A stretch of 6,391 bases of DNA from UBA1822 sp963615055. GTDB lineage: Bacteria > Bacillota > Negativicutes > Veillonellales > Dialisteraceae. The DNA is taken from contig CAVEFO010000062.1 in assembly GCA_963615055.1 (NCBI GenBank), positions 1 to 6,391 of the forward strand, in the 5' to 3' direction. Under the pieces are notes generated by a model that saw only the letters and a program-made list of their open reading frames with translations, was not told where the DNA came from and searched no databases. Below are positions 1 through 6,391 of the stretch, piece after piece. How positions within the stretch are numbered: position 1 is the first letter of the stretch; every line of letters begins with the position of its first letter. The position numbers and the translations under genes are program-made.

Positions 1-3000
1 TGCGCGTCGCACCGTCTTTCTTGGCCACGGAAACGGTCGTGACATCCGCAAACGACTCGTCATTGCCGATCAAAATCTTATCCGCATCCGAATCCGCTCC
101 TTTTCTGACAATCTTCGAATGTTCATAGAGCGCTTCATCGAGCTCTTTGAGATTCGTCGCCACCGTGACAAGAGCGCCATCCTTCAGCGATTTCTGCGCA
201 CTGATATACTTGCCCCGTTCCGTCACGCCGATAGCCGCATCCAAATCCGCGAGATTCTGCCCCGTGGTATGCGTCCTGTCGATGTAATTGCCGCTGACAT
301 CATTCCGCAGCTCTGCATACGCCGTATTACCCGTCATGATCCCGATATTTCCGGAGGTGACAATCGCTTCCGTGACACTGAATGTCGCCAGCGTCGTTGT
401 CCCGTCATTGGCTTTGAGCGTCATATTCCCGTCTTGCAAGCCGAGCTGAATCTTCTGGTCCGACGCCAGAATCTGATCCCAGTTCGCCGCCTGACCGCTC
501 GCCGACCCGGCTGCGACACCCGTAACGGTGCGCGTGCCGCCGTTTCCGAGATCGATGGTCTTGACACCGGCAAACGTCGTTTCATCCGCCGCATCTTTCC
601 CGATATAAATCGCGTCTTCGTCATCATTCATTCTGACAATCTTCGACTGCGCCGCGAAGGCCGTATCCAGTTTTGTAAGATTGGTGGAAACATCCTTCGT
701 CGCGTCGATATAATTATACGTCGTCCCTGTCGTATCAAGCTTGCCAATCTGGCTGTCGAGTGCTTTCAGATTCGCACCCGCCGTATTGCCCTGCTTGATA
801 TAATTGTTTTCCGCATCCGCCGCCGGAATCGCCGCACGCGTCTCATTCCAGAGATCGCCGCCGGAAACAAATCCCGTATTGTCGGACGCAATGGTGGCCG
901 TAGTGAATGTCGCCAAAAGTGTACCGTCATTGGAAACGAGCGTATTCTTCGCCGACGTATCACCATTACCGCGCGCATCCGTCGACAGCTCGACCGTCTG
1001 ACCACTCTTCACCGTCGACTTCCAGACAGTGCCGCCATTGACGAGACGAGCATCATTTTGATCCACTTCGCCTTCACCGGCAATCGCAATGGAGAGATCG
1101 GCCAAATTCGTATCGTTGAATTTGAGTTTCGCCGTCTGGACATCCCCGGACGTCTCTGCCTTCGCCGCCGTCGCCTCTTTGATAATCTGGCCAAATGCCG
1201 CCGCATCATGATTGCTTTCGCCGTACTTCACGCCACTGACCGTGCGGTACACCGTATCGCCGGCTATACCGATATTGCTGACATCGATGGTCGTAATGTC
1301 GGAGAATGTCGTATCATCCGTTGTGTCTTTACCGATGAGAATCTTGCCGGCATCGTCACCCGTCCCGACGCGGACAATTTTCGACTGTGTCGCAATCGCC
1401 GCATCGAGTTCCTGCAGATTCGTCGCCACATTGTGCGTCTCATCCTGTGTGCTGATATACGTACCGCCCGTCACTTTCCCAATCGCTTTATCAAGAGCTT
1501 CGAGATTCGTCTTCGTCGCCTGATTGGAAATATAATTGTAACTCGTCCCCGTCGGGCGAAGTTCCTCATACGCCGTGCCACCGGTGATGAGGCCGATGTT
1601 ACCGTCCGTAATGGCACCGCTTCCGGAGATTTTGAGTTTGAACGCGTCGGTATTTCCATTGGTCTTGACGGTAATGATGCCGTCTGCGTTCATTTCATAC
1701 GCTGTGCCATTGTTGGAGCTTGCAAGCTGTTCCCATGTCGCCGCTTCCCCGGTCGTTGTGCCGGCTGCCACGCCCATGATGGTACGGTTGGTGCCGTTGC
1801 TGACGTCAATCGTCGTGACGGCATCAAATTCCGTCCCGTCTTGGTTGCGCCCGACGAGAATCTTCTCCTTGTTTTCACCGCCGACACGAACAATCTTCGA
1901 TTGGTTGTAGAGAGCGGTGTCGAGTTCGGTGAGGTTCGTCGCCACATTGATGCCCGCTTTGCTATCCTGCGCGGTAATATAGTGATGCGTGCCCGTGACT
2001 TTGCCGATAGCCGCATCCAAATTGGAAAGATTTTGGCTCGTTTTGAAAGCCTCATTGACGTAGTTTCCAGTGACGCCATCACGCAATTCGGTATACGCCA
2101 CACCACCGGTCACGATGCCTTGGTTGCCGGAGGAAATTTCGCCTTCCGTAACCGTGAATGTCGCCAAGGTCGTTGTCTCGTCATTGGCCATCAGCTTCAT
2201 GTTGCCGTCCTTCAGCCCGAGCTGGATTGTCTGGCCGGCTTTCACAATCTGGCCGTATGCCGCCGCATCATTCTTGTTTTCGCCATAAGCCACACCCGTG
2301 ATGGTGCGATAGTTCTTGTCGCCGTTGCCGACATTGATGGTATCGACACCGTCAAATTCCGTGCCGTTGCCGACGAGAATTTGATTCGAATTTTCCTTGG
2401 AAACGCGGACAATCTTCGAATGTTCATAGAGAGCTTGATCGAGTTCTTGGAGATTTGTCGCTACACTGACAGTGGTGCCGTTCTGTGCGCTGATGTAGTT
2501 TCCTTTGTCGGTTACTTTACCGATGGCACTATCCAATGCGGCGAGATTTTGCGCCGTGGTGTAGCCGTCGGTGCCGCCTTTCTTGACGTAGTTTCCGTTT
2601 GCTGCCGGGCTGAGGTAGTCATACGCCGTACCCCCACTAATGAGACCGGTGTTATTTTTTTCGATGTCGCCGTCACCTGTCACGGTGATCTTCGCCAGGG
2701 TCGTCCCGTCATTGGCTTTGATTTCGCCGGAGGGGTTCGCGGTATTGATGACGATGTCATTCGTCTTCCCTTCCTCGTAGTTCGCTGCGATCTGGCCCCA
2801 TGCCGCCGCTTCGTTCTTGCTCTTGCCATAAGCCACATTCGTCAGACGCGAGAGGACAACGTCATTGTACGTATTTTCGTCAATTCCGCCACTGGTATTG
2901 GCCGTGTAGTATTTGTCTCCGCTTTGGTGACCGAAGGAAACGGTCGCCACTTTGTTTCCGTCTTCCGTGACAAGATCATCATTGGCGACGGCTTGGTAAC

Positions 3001-6000
3001 CGAGTGCCATGGATTCTTTGCCCAAAGCTTGCGCTTGGAAGCCGTGAGTGGTCGAGAATTCCGCATTGGCATAGCTGTTGAGACCGATAGCCGTGGAGCC
3101 TTCGCCATTGGCACGGCTGCCGTCACCGATGGCGGTCGCACCTTCATGGAGCGCACCCGCACCGAGACCGATGGCCGTCGCACCTTTGAGGAAATTGCCG
3201 CTGTCATCTGTACCACCGGCTGCCGCTCCGTATCCGATGGCAATGCTGTAATTGCCGTAAGCCATGCTTTCTCCACCGACGGCGATGGAGTCATTGCCGC
3301 CACCATAGTAGCCGACACCGTCAACGTAAAGACCGGTCTTTGCATTTTGACCGAAGGCCAAGGAGCGAGCGCCAAAGGCTTTACTTTCATAGCCGAATGC
3401 CGATGCCCCTTCGCCGTACGCGATACTTTCCGCGCCGAAGGCCATGGCTCCGGTGTTGTAGGCATGCGCATTGGAGCCGATGGCACTGCTGTCTTTTGCG
3501 TCGGCAGAGGCCGCACTGCCGAGTGCCACGGCGTCATTGCCTTTCGTATTGGCACCATAGCCAAGGGCTACGGATCCGTTTCCGCTTGCTTTGGCTGTCG
3601 CACCGATGGCAACTGTCGCACCTTCAAGTGTCTCCGAAGATGCTGTCCCGCTTGCGATGGCTTTGTAGCCGAGGGCCACGGATTGCGCACCCGTTGCTTC
3701 CGCACTGCCGCCGATGGCAAAGGAGTAGGCACCGCTTGCCGTCGCTCCGAGATTCGCACCCGTCGTACTCATCGCCATATTCGTGACGCTGATTTGGTTC
3801 GTGTCGCTGATGGTGATGGTGTCGCTTCCGGTGTAGAGACCGTCGGATATCTTCTTGTTGATCGCGACGATTTCTGTATCCAAATTCGAGAGGTTGGTCC
3901 CGGTATCGTTCCCGGAGCTGATGTACTGCCCGGTGACATTCTTACGGAGTTCATTGTACGCCGTACCACCGGTGATGAGGCCGATGTTACCGTCCGTAAT
4001 GGCACCGCTTCCGGAAATCTTGAGTTTGAAGGCATCAGTGTTGCCATTGGTCTTAACGGTAATCACACCGCTCGAATCCATTTCATACGCTGTGCCATTG
4101 TTGGAGCTTGCGAGCTGTTCCCATGTCGCCGCTTCCCCGGTCGTTGTGCCGGCTGCCACGCCCATGATGGTACGGTTGGTGCCGTTGCTGACGTCAATCG
4201 TCGTGACGGCAGCAAATTCCGTCCCGTCTTGGTTACGCCCAATCAGAATCTTTTTGTTGTTTTCACCGCCGACACGAACAATCTTCGACTGCTCATAAAG
4301 TGCGGTGTCGAGTTCGGCAAGATTAGTCGCCACATTGACGGTCACACCGCCTTTTTTCGATTTCTGTGCGCTGATATATTTCCCGGCTTCGGTCACGCCG
4401 ATCGCGCTGTCCAAAGCAGAGAGATTGGCAGCCGTGGTATTCGTGGTCGCCACATAGTTGGTGCTCGTCACCGGACGCAATTCGGTATACGCCACACCGC
4501 CGGTCACGATGCCTTGGTTGCCGGAGGAAATTTCGCCTTCCGTAACCGTGAATGTCGCCAAGGTCGTTGTCTCGTCATTGGCCATCAGCTTCATGTTGCC
4601 GTCCTTCAGCCCGAGCTGGATTGTCTGGCCGGCTTTCACAATCTGGCCGTAAGCCGCCGCGTCGTGGTTATTATTGGTTGCGCCACCATACGCCACGCCC
4701 GTGATGGTGCGATACACCGGTTCGCCGCTCGAAGCGACATTGCTCACGTCAATCGTCTTGACAGCCGAATAGTCTGCGCCGATGGTATCTCTGCCGACGA
4801 GAATTTCAGACGACTTGTCAGCATTCACGCGCACAATCTTCGACGCCGTCGACAAAGCCGCATCCAATGCGGAGAGATTTGCACCCGCCGTCGCATCTTG
4901 ATCGATATAGTTCTCCGACGTAATCCCTGCGCGATTTTCGGCGTAGAGATTCGCACCGGAAACAAAGCCCGTATCATTATTCGCGACACTTTGCATCTTC
5001 GTGAAGGTCGCCAGCACCGTGCCGTCATTGGCGGCGATTTGATTCGCGTTGATGGTCTGTCCGTTGACAGTCGTCGTCGTATTTCCGAGATTCACTGTCT
5101 GGTCGGCCTTGGCAATCTGGCCGTATGCCGCTGCGTCATTTGTCGTTTTGCCGTAGGCTACATTCGTGAGGCGCGAGAGGATGTCGTCGTTGTAAGTTGC
5201 TTCGATGTGGTTGCCGGAAGCGTCCACGGTGAGATATTTATCTCCGTTCTTGTGACCGAAGGAAACGGTCGCCACGTTCTTTCCGTCTTCCTCCGCGATG
5301 TTTGTGGATGCCACCGATTGATACCCGATGGCCGTCGCAGCCGTACCGGACGCATAGCCGGTATAGCCGAGTGCCGTGGCGCCCGCACCCGTCGCATGGC
5401 TTCCGTAACCGACAGCGGACGCGCCATTTGCCGTTGTCTGGCTCAGAGCGCCCAGCGCAACAGAAGCATCGCCTTTCGATTCACTGTAGTAGCCGAATGC
5501 CGAAGATTGCGCACCGGTCGCTTTGCTCTGCGCCCCCATCGCGGTCGCATAAGCCACGGTGGCCGCACTCTGTCCGCCGACGGCGACAGAGCCCACTCCC
5601 GCCGTCTGCGCTTGCGTCCCGATGGCCAGGCTGTCTTGACCTGCCGCGTTTGCATAACTACCAAACGCCACCGCATCTTCACCGGTCGCATCCGTCTCGA
5701 CGCCAATCGCCGCCGAACCGTTTCCGCTGGTCTTCGCATTGAGACCGATGGCAATGGTCGCGCCGGTATTTCCCTTGGAGCCGGCGTCCAGTTCCGTCCA
5801 TGTCGCTTCGGCGCCTTTGCCGATGGCAATCGCCCAGTTTCCGGTCGCTTTCGCTTGAGTCCCGAATGCCTGTGCGTACGCGCCGCTCGCCACGCCGCCC
5901 ATGCCGAGGGCGACGGCGTTTGTACCGGTCGCAATCGGCGATGTCGTGACGGTCGAGTCGTACGTCTCGCTCATCGCCATGTTTCTCACACGGACGGTGT

Positions 6001-6391
6001 AGTAGTCTTGGTTATTTTCTTTGGCTACGGAAACGGTGTCACTGCCCTTGTACGTATTCAGAGTAATGGCATCTTCCAAAGCATGGTAGACGGTGTCGCC
6101 GCTCAAAAGTCTCGCGTCGCCGTCTTCGACTTTGCCTTCACCGGCAATGCTGATGGAAACTTTATTCGTATTCGAAGCGGCGTCGATGTATTCCAGCGTC
6201 GCCGTCTGCGCTTTCGTGGCCACGTTTCCGCTTGTCGCATCATACGTGCCGGCTGCAATCAGCTGGCCGACAGCCGCCGCATTGTGGCTATCCGTGCCAT
6301 AAGCCACGCCGCTGATTGTGCGATTAGCATGACCGACGGTCGCGACGGAAACATCCGTGACGCTATCGAAGTCCGCATCGTTTCCGATCTG
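1..6391 (-). CDS. Giant trimeric autotransporter adhesin (YadA-like), internal fragment, partial at both ends
   Basis: This frame, read from 6391 down to 2, is open for 2130 codons with no stop; I translated every line and found no frameshift. The product is recognisable as a type Vc (trimeric autotransporter) surface adhesin: two runs of YadA-head repeats of the form A-x-A-x-G-x-x-A-x-A-x-G, each ended by a neck with S-F-G-H and R-L-T-N-V-A-Y-G, separated by long modular stalks. Such proteins form homotrimers on the outer membrane and bind host matrix, cells or other bacteria; the ligand here cannot be told. By residue of the fragment: stalk 1-136, head 137-362, neck 369-427, stalk 428-870, head 871-1137, neck 1145-1202, stalk 1203-2130. 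The signal peptide and beta-barrel anchor lie outside the window, so the full protein is well over 2130 residues. No cysteine is present. In-frame Met codons have no upstream start context and are internal. Confidence 0.95.
305..453 (-). repeat. Module B, diverged third copy
   Basis: It encodes Q-K-I-Q-L-G-L-Q-D-G-N-M, K-A-N-D-G-T-T-T-L-A-T-F-S-V-T-E and G-I-M-T-G-N-T-A-Y-A-E-L-R, clearly the same module as 4475-4660 but with many base changes. Unlike the other two copies it follows a Trp-type neck-like segment (A-A-N-W-D-Q-I-L), so it is a hybrid arrangement. Confidence 0.8.
755..931 (-). repeat. Module E, copy 2
   Basis: It encodes N-D-G-T-L-L-A-T-F-T, D-N-T-G-F-V-S-G-G-D-L-W, N-N-Y-I-K-Q-G-N and T-A-G-A-N-L-K-A-L-D. 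It is about nine bases longer than copy 1 because of an Ala-rich stretch (A-A-I-P-A-A-D-A), and it sits in mid-stalk, not next to a neck. Confidence 0.75.
1025..1096 (-). repeat. Module D, copy 2
   Basis: It encodes L-S-I-A-I-A-G-E-G-E-V then N-D-A-R-L-V-N-G-G-T-V in stalk 2, some 5 kb from its relative at 6089-6160. Here it is followed by a Lys/Thr-rich segment and module E, whereas copy 1 leads into a head. Confidence 0.65.
1571..1900 (-). repeat. Module A, copy 2 (direct repeat, 330 bp)
   Basis: This is the partner of 3959-4288, with the exact block at 1725-1823. In both stalks module A follows module B at nearly the same distance (181 against 187 bases), so B-linker-A forms a larger cassette that is present twice. 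Confidence 0.92.
2081..2266 (-). repeat. Module B, copy 2 (direct repeat, 186 bp)
   Basis: This is the partner of 4475-4660, offset 2394 bases (798 codons), with the exact block at 2106-2257. The flanking sequence diverges at once on the 4475/2081 side: the residues after E-L-R are P-V-T-S-T in copy 1 and D-G-V-T-G here. Confidence 0.92.
2786..2959 (-). other. Neck 2: head-to-stalk adaptor with insertion
   Basis: Residues 1145-1202. It has the same plan as neck 1: V-A-T-V-S-F-G-H-Q-S-G-D-K-Y at the start, an insertion of about 20 residues, then L-S-R-L-T-N-V-A-Y-G-K and E-A-A-A-W-G-Q-I-A at the end. The final aromatic is Trp where neck 1 has Tyr. The first conserved strand is encoded by almost the same bases as in neck 1 (around 2926-2951 against 5250-5275), which supports common origin by duplication. 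Confidence 0.85.
2981..3781 (-). other. Head 2: YadA-type beta-roll repeats (about 16)
   Basis: Residues 871-1137. About 16 repeats can be read, for example TGAQSVALGYKAIA, SGNGSVALGYGANT, YGEGASAFGYESKA and NGEGSTAIGLNSYA. Entry is by N-M-A-M-S at 3781-3767, exactly as in head 1. It is about 120 bases longer than head 1 and carries more loop insertions: S-S-E-T-L-E-G (near 3634), a Gly/Tyr-rich loop G-L-Y-V-D-G-V-G-Y-Y-G-G-G (near 3334-3296), and G-G-T-D-D-S-G-N-F-L (near 3217-3188). In this family such loops stand out from the beta-roll and are candidates for ligand contact or antigenic variation; that role is inferred. The last repeat runs into the neck. Confidence 0.9.
3959..4288 (-). repeat. 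Module A, copy 1 (direct repeat, 330 bp)
   Basis: This copy aligns without gaps to 1571-1900 (offset 2388 bases, 796 codons) with about 27 mismatches counted by eye, roughly 92 percent identity, including an exact block of about 99 bases (4113-4211). It encodes S-K-I-V-R-V-G-G-E, T-I-D-V-S-N-G-T-N-R-T-I, the Trp-type neck-like A-A-T-W-E-Q-L-A, a Thr/Asn-rich strand segment, and G-L-I-T-G-G-T-A. Mismatches cluster in the I-T-V-K-T-N-G-N flank and near the K-K-I-L-I-G strand. Confidence 0.92.
4475..4660 (-). repeat. Module B, copy 1 (direct repeat, 186 bp)
   Basis: This copy matches 2081-2266 with only two mismatches seen by eye, including 152 identical consecutive bases (4500-4651). It encodes A-Y-G-Q-I-V-K-A-G-Q-T-I-Q, then L-G-L-K-D-G-N-M, and G-I-V-T-G-G-V-A-Y-T-E-L-R. 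Identity extends through third codon positions, so it reflects recent duplication or gene conversion as well as protein constraint. The unit boundaries are in frame. Confidence 0.92.
4862..5029 (-). repeat. Module E, copy 1
   Basis: It encodes N-D-G-T-V-L-A-T-F-T, then D-T-G-F-V-S-G-A-N-L-Y, then N-Y-I-D-Q-D and T-A-G-A-N-L-S-A-L-D. It is homologous to 755-931, with shared stretches at the base level around the G-F-V-S-G and A-G-A-N-L codons. It lies directly after neck 1 in stalk 1. Confidence 0.75.
5111..5287 (-). other. Neck 1: head-to-stalk adaptor with insertion
   Basis: Residues 369-427. It begins with V-A-T-V-S-F-G-H-K, equivalent to the S-V-S-I-G-H-E strand that starts the YadA neck, and ends with S-R-L-T-N-V-A-Y-G then D-A-A-A-Y-G-Q-I-A, equivalent to the R-Q-L-T-H-L-A-A-G and A-V-N-V-A-Q-L end. 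In known structures this element swaps strands between the three chains and narrows the wide head to the coiled-coil stalk. About 20 residues separate the two conserved parts, so this looks like a neck with an insertion, not the short YadA form. Confidence 0.85.
5306..5983 (-). other. Head 1: YadA-type beta-roll repeats (about 14)
   Basis: Residues 137-362. About 14 repeats of roughly 14 residues can be read, such as SGNGSAAIG, TGEDAVAFGSYANA, AGQDSLAIGTQAQT and KGDASVALGALSQT. This is the YadA head (Hep_Hag) pattern, in which each repeat is one turn of a left-handed parallel beta-roll and three chains pack into the adhesive head. The region is entered through an N-M-A-M-S motif at 5983-5969. 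One repeat carries an extra loop of about 12 residues (T-W-T-E-L-D-A-G-S-K-G-N, near 5807-5770) that should project from the roll. The 42-base periodicity in the DNA reflects these repeats. The ligand is unknown. Confidence 0.9.
5984..6391 (-). other. Stalk 0: C-terminal end of an upstream stalk
   Basis: Residues 1-136 of the fragment. It opens mid-module with a neck-like segment at 6325-6257 (N-R-T-I-S-G-V-A-Y-G, then A-A-A-V-G-Q-L-I), the nearest match in the window to the classical TAA neck ending in Q-L. A module-D segment follows at 6160-6089 (S-I-A-G-E-G then D-A-R-L-L-S-G). The end, K-G-S-D-T-V-S-V-A-K, leads into the entry of head 1. Beginning in mid-stalk shows that more stalk, and by analogy with the rest of the protein possibly another head, lies beyond 6391. 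Confidence 0.8.
6089..6160 (-). repeat. Module D, copy 1
   Basis: It encodes V-S-I-S-I-A-G-E-G-K-V-E-D-G-D-A-R-L-L-S-G-D (read in two parts) just before head 1. It shares I-A-G-E-G-x-V and D-A-R-L with 1025-1096, and the base match is strongest over the G-E-G-E/K codons. The function within the stalk is unknown. Confidence 0.65.

Larger units (their letters stand above)
2..2785 (-). other. Stalk 2: long modular stalk, continues beyond the window
   Basis: Residues 1203-2130, more than twice the length of stalk 1 and still unfinished. Neck-like segments occur at 2311-2243 (Tyr type), 1789-1721 (Trp type), 1249-1181 (Phe, A-A-A-F-G-Q-I-I) and 535-467 (Trp, A-A-N-W-D-Q-I-L), giving alternating aromatic types. 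Modules in order: B copy 2 (2266-2081), A copy 2 (1900-1571), D copy 2 (1096-1025), E copy 2 (931-755), and a diverged B (453-305). Each unit shows G-x-x-x-G-G-x-x-Y-x-E-L-R or a close variant, then N-L-x-x-L-D and S-K-I-V-R-V. No membrane anchor sequence is reached before position 1. Confidence 0.8.
3782..5110 (-). other. Stalk 1: modular stalk between the two heads
   Basis: Residues 428-870, about 443 residues. In order: a Thr/Asn-rich segment (5110-5030), module E copy 1 (5029-4862), an S-K-I-V-R-V segment, a neck-like segment of the Tyr type (4714-4637), module B copy 1 (4660-4475, overlapping it), a paired N-L-x-x-L-D linker, then module A copy 1 (4288-3959), which contains a Trp-type neck-like segment (4177-4109, ending A-A-T-W-E-Q-L-A). 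It finishes with N-L-S-N-L-D-T-E-I, K-K-I-S-D-G and G-S-D-T-I-T-I-S, leading into head 2. Leu/Ile spacing in the N-L-x-x-L-D stretches suits short coiled coils. The role is to extend and space the heads. Confidence 0.8.

Noticed and set aside
2655..2661. Run of seven T (A7 on the coding strand) as a terminator tail or phase-variation tract
   Set aside because: It encodes E-K-N-N in frame, has no adjacent hairpin I could see, and is too short and isolated to argue for slippage control without population data.
2842..3564. Minus-strand frame of 240 codons in a different phase
   Set aside because: It overlaps head 2 out of frame and gives a Met-, Pro-, Arg- and Ser-rich product with no recognisable domain, whereas the in-frame product has textbook head repeats.
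2981..3781. Regular 42-base periodicity resembling a tandem or CRISPR-like array
   Set aside because: There is no conserved repeat with unique spacers; the period is 14 codons of the beta-roll repeat and the sequence stays coding.
3767..3781. Possible internal translation start at the Met codons of N-M-A-M-S
   Set aside because: No purine-rich ribosome site lies upstream, the frame is continuous through it, and the same motif occurs in head 1 as part of the fold.
3340..3786. Plus-strand open frame of 148 codons opposite head 2
   Set aside because: It is antisense to the head repeats and rich in Arg, His, Ser and Pro from the repeat periodicity, with no ribosome site or family likeness. The frame at 5302-5742 opposite head 1 has the same origin.
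1575..4298. Two similar plus-strand frames, 1575-1910 and 3855-4298, that look like a paralogous pair
   Set aside because: Their likeness is the antisense image of module A, which is duplicated on the coding strand. The apparent hydrophobic segments follow from the complementary codons.

Overview
The window lies entirely inside one protein-coding gene on the minus strand. Read from 6391 down to 2, the frame stays open for 2130 codons with no stop codon, start region or frameshift. The product is an internal piece of a very large trimeric autotransporter adhesin (type Vc secretion, YadA/Hia/BadA-like). Both ends are cut by the window: the signal peptide and first domains lie beyond 6391, and the rest of the stalk and the C-terminal outer-membrane anchor lie before position 1. 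No other gene, RNA gene, mobile element, promoter or terminator is supported.

The organism must have an outer membrane. G+C is roughly in the mid-50s percent on two hand-counted lines. The repetitive YadA-head style with alanine-, glycine- and threonine-rich heads would fit a diderm Firmicute (Negativicutes such as Selenomonas or Megasphaera relatives) at least as well as a proteobacterium. This placement is an inference and is weakly held.

From N to C terminus (high to low coordinates) the layout is: the end of a stalk (6391-5984); head 1, about 14 YadA-type beta-roll repeats (5983-5306); neck 1 (5287-5111); stalk 1 (5110-3782); head 2, about 16 repeats (3781-2981); neck 2 (2959-2786); and a long stalk 2 running off the window (2785-2). 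Two head-neck-stalk units therefore sit in tandem in one chain.

The stalks are built from a small set of reused modules. Each has a neck-like segment (R-T-I-x-G-V-A-x-G followed by an A-A-x-x-x-Q end), a beta-rich body, a 'G-x-x-x-G-G-x-x-Y-x-E-L-R' motif, and one or two 'N-L-x-x-L-D' coiled-coil-like segments followed by 'S-K-I-V-R-V'. Two modules, A (330 bp) and B (186 bp), occur in both stalks in the same order. Copies of B share 152 identical consecutive bases, while the linker between B and A has diverged. This points to recent duplication, gene conversion or cassette exchange within the gene. The encoded 2130 residues contain no cysteine and only about seven prolines.
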